A DNA stretch of 64,000 bases from Paracoccus liaowanqingii (GTDB lineage: Bacteria; Pseudomonadota; Alphaproteobacteria; Rhodobacterales; Rhodobacteraceae). The stretch covers positions 246,432 to 310,431 of the forward strand of contig NZ_CP040765.1 of assembly GCF_004683865.2 (NCBI RefSeq), written 5' to 3'. The position numbers and the translations under genes were made by a program. Below the pieces are notes generated by a model. It saw only the letters and a program-made list of their open reading frames with translations. It was not told the DNA's origin and did not search any database. Shown piece by piece: positions 60,234 to 64,000 of this stretch; positions within the stretch are counted from its first letter, which is position 1; the number at the start of each line of letters is the position of its first letter.

Positions 60234-61028
60234 GCGTTTGCGGGCCTTGCCCTTGGAGATGCAATCGACCTCGGCCTCATGCAGGGCGTAGATCTTGCTG
60301 CGGCTTTTTGGGGTCTGATGGAGCAGACGACCGACGAGCACGAGAGTGTCCAGAACCCGTTCGCGGAAGGGCCCCTTTGCAATCCCTTCCAACTGCCGAC
60401 GAATATCCCGCAGGACACGGCCGGTGTATCCCCTCAGCTGTTTCAGAGCCTTGCGCATGCGTTTGAACTGCCGGGCATGGGCGTAGCGCCCGATCCGCAC
60501 CGCCAGGCGCGGCGCGAGACGATTGTAGTTCTGCCGCAACGTGATCCCGCCTTCATTGGCGAGGGCGACAAGCTTTCCACGTGCGGTCTCATACAGGCGC
60601 GCATCGGTCGGGTGGGCGATGTTCTTTTCCATCACCGTCGTATCCACGGCGACACGCGACAGGCTGCGATCCTCCACCGCGCCTGATCTCCGCCCGGCCT
60701 CGATCGTCTTGGTCAGCAGCCACTCCGCACCTTCTTCGCCGATCCGCTTGCGCCACCGAGTCAGAGAGGATGGGTCGATCGGTGGGCTGTGCTGGAAGAA
60801 CGTCTCACCGGTAAAATGCTGGTAGTAGGGGTTCTCAACCCAACGAGCGACGACGGCCTCGTCAGAGAGCCGATAGGCGTGCTGAAGATACAGCAGGCCC
60901 GCCACCAGCCGCGGCGATGTGGCCGGCCGCCCTGTGGTGGAAGGAAAGAAGCCTGCCCATTCGGTCTCGAAGAACTCCCAGTCAATCAGCGCGGCCAGTT
61001 TCGCCAGTTCATGGCGCAGATCGATCAT
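60234..61028 (-). pseudogene. IS5/IS1182-type transposase, 3' end cut off by IS66
   Basis: From ATG 61028: MIDLRHELAKLAALIDWEFF, ETEWAGFFPSTTGRPATSPR, LQHAYRLSDEAVVARWVENP and YYQHFTGETFFQHSPPIDPS, later RVAVDTTVMEKNIAHPTDAR with the first catalytic Asp. Homology stops at EVDCISKGKARKR, exactly where the IS66 right end (60233) begins; the frame then ends at 60201. The missing C-terminus contains the later DDE residues. Confidence 0.85.
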
Positions 61029-61105
61029 GTCGGTCAGGCGGGGACGCAGGAGATCATCCTACTCTTCAGCGCGCGGACGAGGCTTCATCACAGCTCCGGA
61101 AATTC

Positions 61106-61139
61106 GCAAGGTTTCAAGTACCAGCATACGAAACCTTGC
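61106..61139. repeat. 10-bp inverted repeat beyond the IS5-type transposase
   Basis: GCAAGGTTTC (61106-61115) and GAAACCTTGC (61130-61139) with a 14-base loop. It lies about 80 bp upstream of the transposase start and may mark its terminal repeat or a transcription-blocking hairpin at the element edge. Confidence 0.55.
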
Positions 61140-61335
61140 AATTCCCCGCTATCGCTTTGGGAGAATAAGCAAACAAATCTAAATGGTTAAATGTTGTTCA
61201 GGCCGGACTCTCTATTATCTGCTGCAACTGCGCATCCTGCTCTTCCCCCACTTGAATCTTAGTGAAAGGAATGTCTTACCATTCAGGAAAACTCACAATG
61301 CCCCCTTTTCTTTTTCTCGATTACCTTTTTTCAGT

Positions 61336-61947
61336 TCAATGTAGGTATAGATGCGCGCGATGCAGACGTTCTTCTTTCAATATATTGTAAAGATGTTTTC
61401 TAACGTCTCCCGTAAAAATGTTTTCCTTTGCCTTGGTTATTGCTCGACTCAACGCCGCATCGACAAGCCGATTGGCAGAGGCCTGATCTGGCATCATCGC
61501 ACGTGCGGTCATGATAAGTTCTTTTAAAATTTCCTCAATACTCGTCTCCGGCGATATTTCTGATCTGTAATATTGATACTGCAAGTCGCATAGGATCGGG
61601 GCGATTTTGCTTGGTTTCAGGTAGATGATTTCGCGATCAAAGCGTTCAGGGACATGTTTTTTACCGTACCCTGTTAAAAATACAAAGGGAATTGACTTGC
61701 AAGACAGTTTGTCTGCAATGATAAATGAAGTGTCAGCTTGGACTCTCACATCAAGAATCGCCGCTTGGACGGTATCAATGTAGTAAAGTGCTTCGTTGGT
61801 ATTGAAAAATGGTCCTACGACATGATTGCCACTTGTCCTGATTTCATGGGCTAAGTGATCCGCTTGAAGGTAATCGTCCTCAACAACTAAGATGTTGAGA
61901 GGGGACATCGAAATATAGTCCTCTATGTTTTTCATTTTTTTGCTCAT
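61336..61947 (-). CDS. Receiver-domain protein with a sigma-region-2-like C-terminus
   Basis: 203 residues. Residues ~17-125 are a response-regulator receiver domain: acidic pair in ILVVEDDYLQADHLA, phospho-acceptor Asp in AAILDVRVQADTS, FVFLTGYGKKHVPERF and the conserved Lys in IIYLKPSKIAPIL. The C-terminal ~70 residues (LIMTARAMMPDQASANRLVD, AALSRAITKAKENIFTGDVR, KHLYNILKEERLHRAH) follow the pattern of ECF sigma region 2 but are degenerate. PhyR anti-anti-sigma proteins have the opposite domain order. Base composition is clearly more AT-rich than the neighbours, a sign of foreign origin. No histidine kinase is nearby. Confidence 0.72.
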   Translation of the reverse strand: MSKKMKNIEDYISMSPLNILVVEDDYLQADHLAHEIRTSGNHVVGPFFNTNEALYYIDTVQAAILDVRVQADTSFIIADKLSCKSIPFVFLTGYGKKHVPERFDREIIYLKPSKIAPILCDLQYQYYRSEISPETSIEEILKELIMTARAMMPDQASANRLVDAALSRAITKAKENIFTGDVRKHLYNILKEERLHRAHLYLH

Positions 61948-62291
61948 TTATATAAAAAATTAGGTGCGGATTAGAAATTGTATGAAACTACGAAGATATT
62001 ATATCTCCAAGTTTCTTCCTGTTCGATGCACGAGGACCTCTTTATGTCAATTCCCCTGTCTATCCTGACCAGCTAATGGGCTACGAGCATAGTACAGTAC
62101 CATAAGATGAGCCATTTACCCAATATTATCCACGAAATGTACGTTTGAGTACTTAAACCTACAAAGCTTCAATCCGTGCATTTGATGCTGCGCAAATATC
62201 TGCTGAGCATCGGAAAACAGGAGGTCAACATAGAATGTGGCGCTGCGGGTGGGTACTAAGCGCGCCAGAGAAGACGCCCCCGCCCCTCCGC
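61948..62291. other. AT-rich gene-free region upstream of the receiver-domain gene
   Basis: Contains AT-rich stretches such as TTTATATAAAAAATTAGG just upstream of 61947 that could hold its promoter. Short open frames on the minus strand through 62116-62550 are shifted readings of the helicase remnant. Confidence 0.4.
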
Positions 62292-62516
62292 TCAGCCCGG
62301 CTTTGTGGCGGCCAGCCATTCGTCGAGCTTTGACCAGCTGCGGCGCCCTGAGGTGTTTTTGACGGCGATGGCCACGGCACTCTTCTGCCCCACCAGCATG
62401 ACCAGCTTCCCGCCGCGGGTGACGCCGGTGTAGATGAGGTTGCGCTGCAGCATGGCGTGATGCTGGGTCATCACCGGGATGACCACCGCTGGATAATCCG
62501 AGCCCTGTCTCTTGTG

Positions 62517-63892
62517 GAGATATACGCAAAAGTTGGTGACGCCTGATCAAGCGGCATTTTGAAGTTGGCGGATGCCGTCCCTGAACTCAACCCCTGCGAT
62601 GACCTCGGGGAGGCGGTTCTGGCCGTCGAGTTTGCGCCATTTTTTCTGTGCCGACATCATCAGCTTGAACGCCATGGCCAGACCGGTCTTGCGGCTCAGG
62701 CAGCCCTTGGTGCGTTTTGTGCGATGCCGAACGGTGGCGAAGGTGCTCTCGATCGGGTTTGACGTCCGGATGTGTTTCCAGTGCTCGGCCGGGAAATCGT
62801 AGAAAGTAAGCAGCGCGTCCCGGTCCTTGACCAGCTTGGCGACCGCCTTGTCCCATTTCACACCATAGGTTTCGATGAAGAAGTAGAAGGCGACGTTGGC
62901 CTCGGCTTCTGTTTCGGCCTGCCAGATGTCGTGCAGATGGCCCTTGGCTTTTGCCTGCATGGACTTCGGCAGCGCGTTGAGCACATTCATGGTCTTATGG
63001 ACCCAACAGCGCTGTTCCCGTGTCGAGGCGAACACCTCGCGCAACGCGCTCCAGAACCCCAGGGCGCCGTCGCCGATGGCCAGTTTGGGGTCCTGTTTCA
63101 GGCCACGCCGTTTGAGATCGAGCAGCACCTCGCGCCAGCTTTGCGTGCTTTCACGAAAGCCGTCGGTCATCGCCAGAAGCTCCTTGCGGCCGTATTCATC
63201 GGCACCCACGATCACCAGAACACATTGCTTTTCCTCAGCCATGCGCGGCTTGAAATACACGCCATCCGCCCAGATGTAGAGAAACCGCCGCGAGCCGAGG
63301 TCGCGTTTCTGCCAGGCCTCGTAGTCCTGCCACCAGTCAGCCTTCAGCCGCGTGACGGTCTTGGCAGACAGGCCCTTAGCGTTCGGCCCCAGCAGCGCTT
63401 CCAGCGCCTCGGTGAAATCGCCCGTGGACACGCCCTTGAGGTAAAGCCACGGCAGCAGCTCCTCGACCGATTTCGCCTTGCGCAGATACCGCGGCAGGAT
63501 GCTGGGCGTGAAGGTGATCTTGTCTTCGCCAACGCCCCGATCCCGCACGCGCGGCACTTTCACGGGCACCGGGCCGATGCCGGTAATCACATCGCGCTCC
63601 GGCAGGTGTCCATGGCGAACCAGACGCGCCCGCCCGTCATCAAGCCTTTCCTTGGAAAAGGCGTCCATGAGCGTGGCCAGCTCGGCACGGATTGCCTGTT
63701 CGATCAGCTTACGTGCGCCATCGCGGATGACATCCGTGAACGCGTCGGCGCTAAATCCCGATGGATCGGGCAGATGGGTGATGGTAGTATCTGACATGTG
63801 GCATATCCCTTTCTCGACAGAGAATTGACGGCGCGTGAACACCGCCATGATATGCCGCCCCTCAGGGCATCACCAACTTTCGCGCGTTTCTC
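62517..63892 (-). mobile_element. IS256-family element, distinct type
   Basis: 1376 bp with imperfect terminal repeats (GAGATATACGCAAAAGTTGG at left; GAGAAACGCGCGAAAGTTGG read inward at right). Flanked by GTCTCTTGTG at 62507-62516 and 63893-63902, a 9-10-bp duplication. Confidence 0.9.
62547..63797 (-). CDS. IS256-family transposase (different from copies 1 and 2)
   Basis: 416 residues from ATG 63797 (MSDTTITHLPDPSG); an ATG at 63848 would add 17. DDE core: FLYIWADGVYFKPRMAEEKQ, KLAIGDGALGFWSALREVFA, EQRCWVHKTMNVLNALPKSM and IRTSNPIESTFATVRHRTKR. It resembles copies 1 and 2 along its length but is clearly diverged. Intact frame. Confidence 0.93.
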   Translation of the reverse strand: MSDTTITHLPDPSGFSADAFTDVIRDGARKLIEQAIRAELATLMDAFSKERLDDGRARLVRHGHLPERDVITGIGPVPVKVPRVRDRGVGEDKITFTPSILPRYLRKAKSVEELLPWLYLKGVSTGDFTEALEALLGPNAKGLSAKTVTRLKADWWQDYEAWQKRDLGSRRFLYIWADGVYFKPRMAEEKQCVLVIVGADEYGRKELLAMTDGFRESTQSWREVLLDLKRRGLKQDPKLAIGDGALGFWSALREVFASTREQRCWVHKTMNVLNALPKSMQAKAKGHLHDIWQAETEAEANVAFYFFIETYGVKWDKAVAKLVKDRDALLTFYDFPAEHWKHIRTSNPIESTFATVRHRTKRTKGCLSRKTGLAMAFKLMMSAQKKWRKLDGQNRLPEVIAGVEFRDGIRQLQNAA

Positions 63893-64000
63893 GTCTCTTG
63901 TGGATAGTCGCGGTGTAAGCCGGCACCAGCGTGTCTAGGCTCCAGATGGGGTATTCGGCTTGCGCCCCACTTCCTGTCCCGTACGTCATGAGGTGCTGCG

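Larger units (their letters stand above)
62292..64000 (-). pseudogene. RecD-like helicase, C-terminal part, split by an IS256-family element
   Basis: Upstream part (63893-64000 on the minus strand) reads WSLDTLVPAYTATIHK. Removing the element and one duplication continues RQGSDYPAVVIPVMTQHHAM, LQRNLIYTGVTRGGKLVMLV and GQKSAVAIAVKNTSGRRSWS-KLDEWLAATKPG to the stop at 62292. TIHKRQGSDYPAVV and YTGVTRG are the last motifs of superfamily 1 RecD/RecD2 helicases. The gene begins beyond the window. Could also be the helicase part of a conjugative relaxase. Confidence 0.8.

Noticed and set aside
62116..62550. A 144-residue minus-strand protein
   Set aside because: It is a shifted frame of the helicase C-terminus, running into AT-rich non-coding sequence.
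1..64000. CRISPR arrays, rRNA or tRNA genes
   Set aside because: No regularly spaced repeat series, no rRNA-like conserved stretch and no convincing cloverleaf was seen while reading; a tRNA scan was not possible.

Overview
The window looks like part of a GC-rich plasmid or chromid of a Rhodobacteraceae bacterium, most plausibly Paracoccus-like. The reasons are a repABC replication/partition module, alphaproteobacterial catabolic gene types (TRAP and tripartite tricarboxylate transporters, FCD-type GntR and LacI regulators, a fused IolC-DUF2090) and a dense population of insertion sequences. All function calls rest on reading motifs in the sequence; no database search was run.

Layout. 1-800 is decayed: an imuA tail and an imuB 5' fragment run in frame into the 3' part of a DUF418-type membrane protein gene. 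0.83-4.4 kb is repC-repB-repA on the minus strand, with a countertranscribed RNA in the repB-repC gap and a pair of 14-bp palindromes at the end of repC. 4.5-6.7 kb holds an AAA/DUF4143 ATPase and a serine resolvase broken by an in-frame TAG. 6.9-11.3 kb is a rearranged nest of one-gene IS66-type elements: an inverted copy, a truncated copy, a complete copy and a 317-bp internally deleted derivative. The nest is bounded on both sides by the same octamer GATGCCGT. 11.26-13.6 kb is a gene with a C-terminal helix-turn-helix, broken by an IS256-family element (9-bp target duplication) and by a later frameshift.

Four catabolic blocks follow. (1) 13.7-21.5 kb: an AraC regulator divergent from a sugar ABC importer plus GH28 and GH105 glycosidases without signal peptides, suggesting import of pectin-derived oligosaccharides and their cytoplasmic breakdown. 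(2) 21.9-30.4 kb: a TRAP importer, a LacI regulator, gluconokinase, gluconate 5-dehydrogenase-like and L-idonate 5-dehydrogenase-like enzymes, a 2-hydroxyacid dehydrogenase, a beta-hydroxyacid dehydrogenase and a small monooxygenase-fold protein; LacI-type palindromes lie at both promoter regions. (3) 30.5-39.7 kb: an FCD GntR regulator divergent from a sugar-isomerase-like TIM barrel, a DhaK-DhaL-type ketose kinase, PdxA2, a complete TctCBA transporter and a homoserine-dehydrogenase-like oxidoreductase with a C-terminal SAF-like region. This combination does not match a pathway I can name and is the best candidate for something undescribed. (4) 42.8-56.1 kb: a myo-inositol catabolic operon with a LacI regulator, an ABC importer, iolG, TIM-barrel isomerases, an iolC-DUF2090 fusion, iolD, iolE and iolB.

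Between blocks 3 and 4 (39.8-42.7 kb) lies a graveyard: an istB remnant, an IS630 element with an A7 frameshift site, and fragments of an alcohol dehydrogenase, a dabA-like gene and a lacI gene. 56.3-61.1 kb is another nest: an IS66 element split by a second copy of the same IS256-family element and abutting a truncated IS5-type transposase. 61.3-61.9 kb encodes an AT-rich receiver-domain protein with an unusual C-terminus. The window ends in a RecD-like helicase gene interrupted by a different IS256-family element.

A repeated theme is a perfect GC hairpin just downstream of the solute-binding-protein genes of the ABC and TctC systems and in other intergenic gaps of these operons. This suggests 3'-end stabilisation or attenuation inside polycistronic messages.
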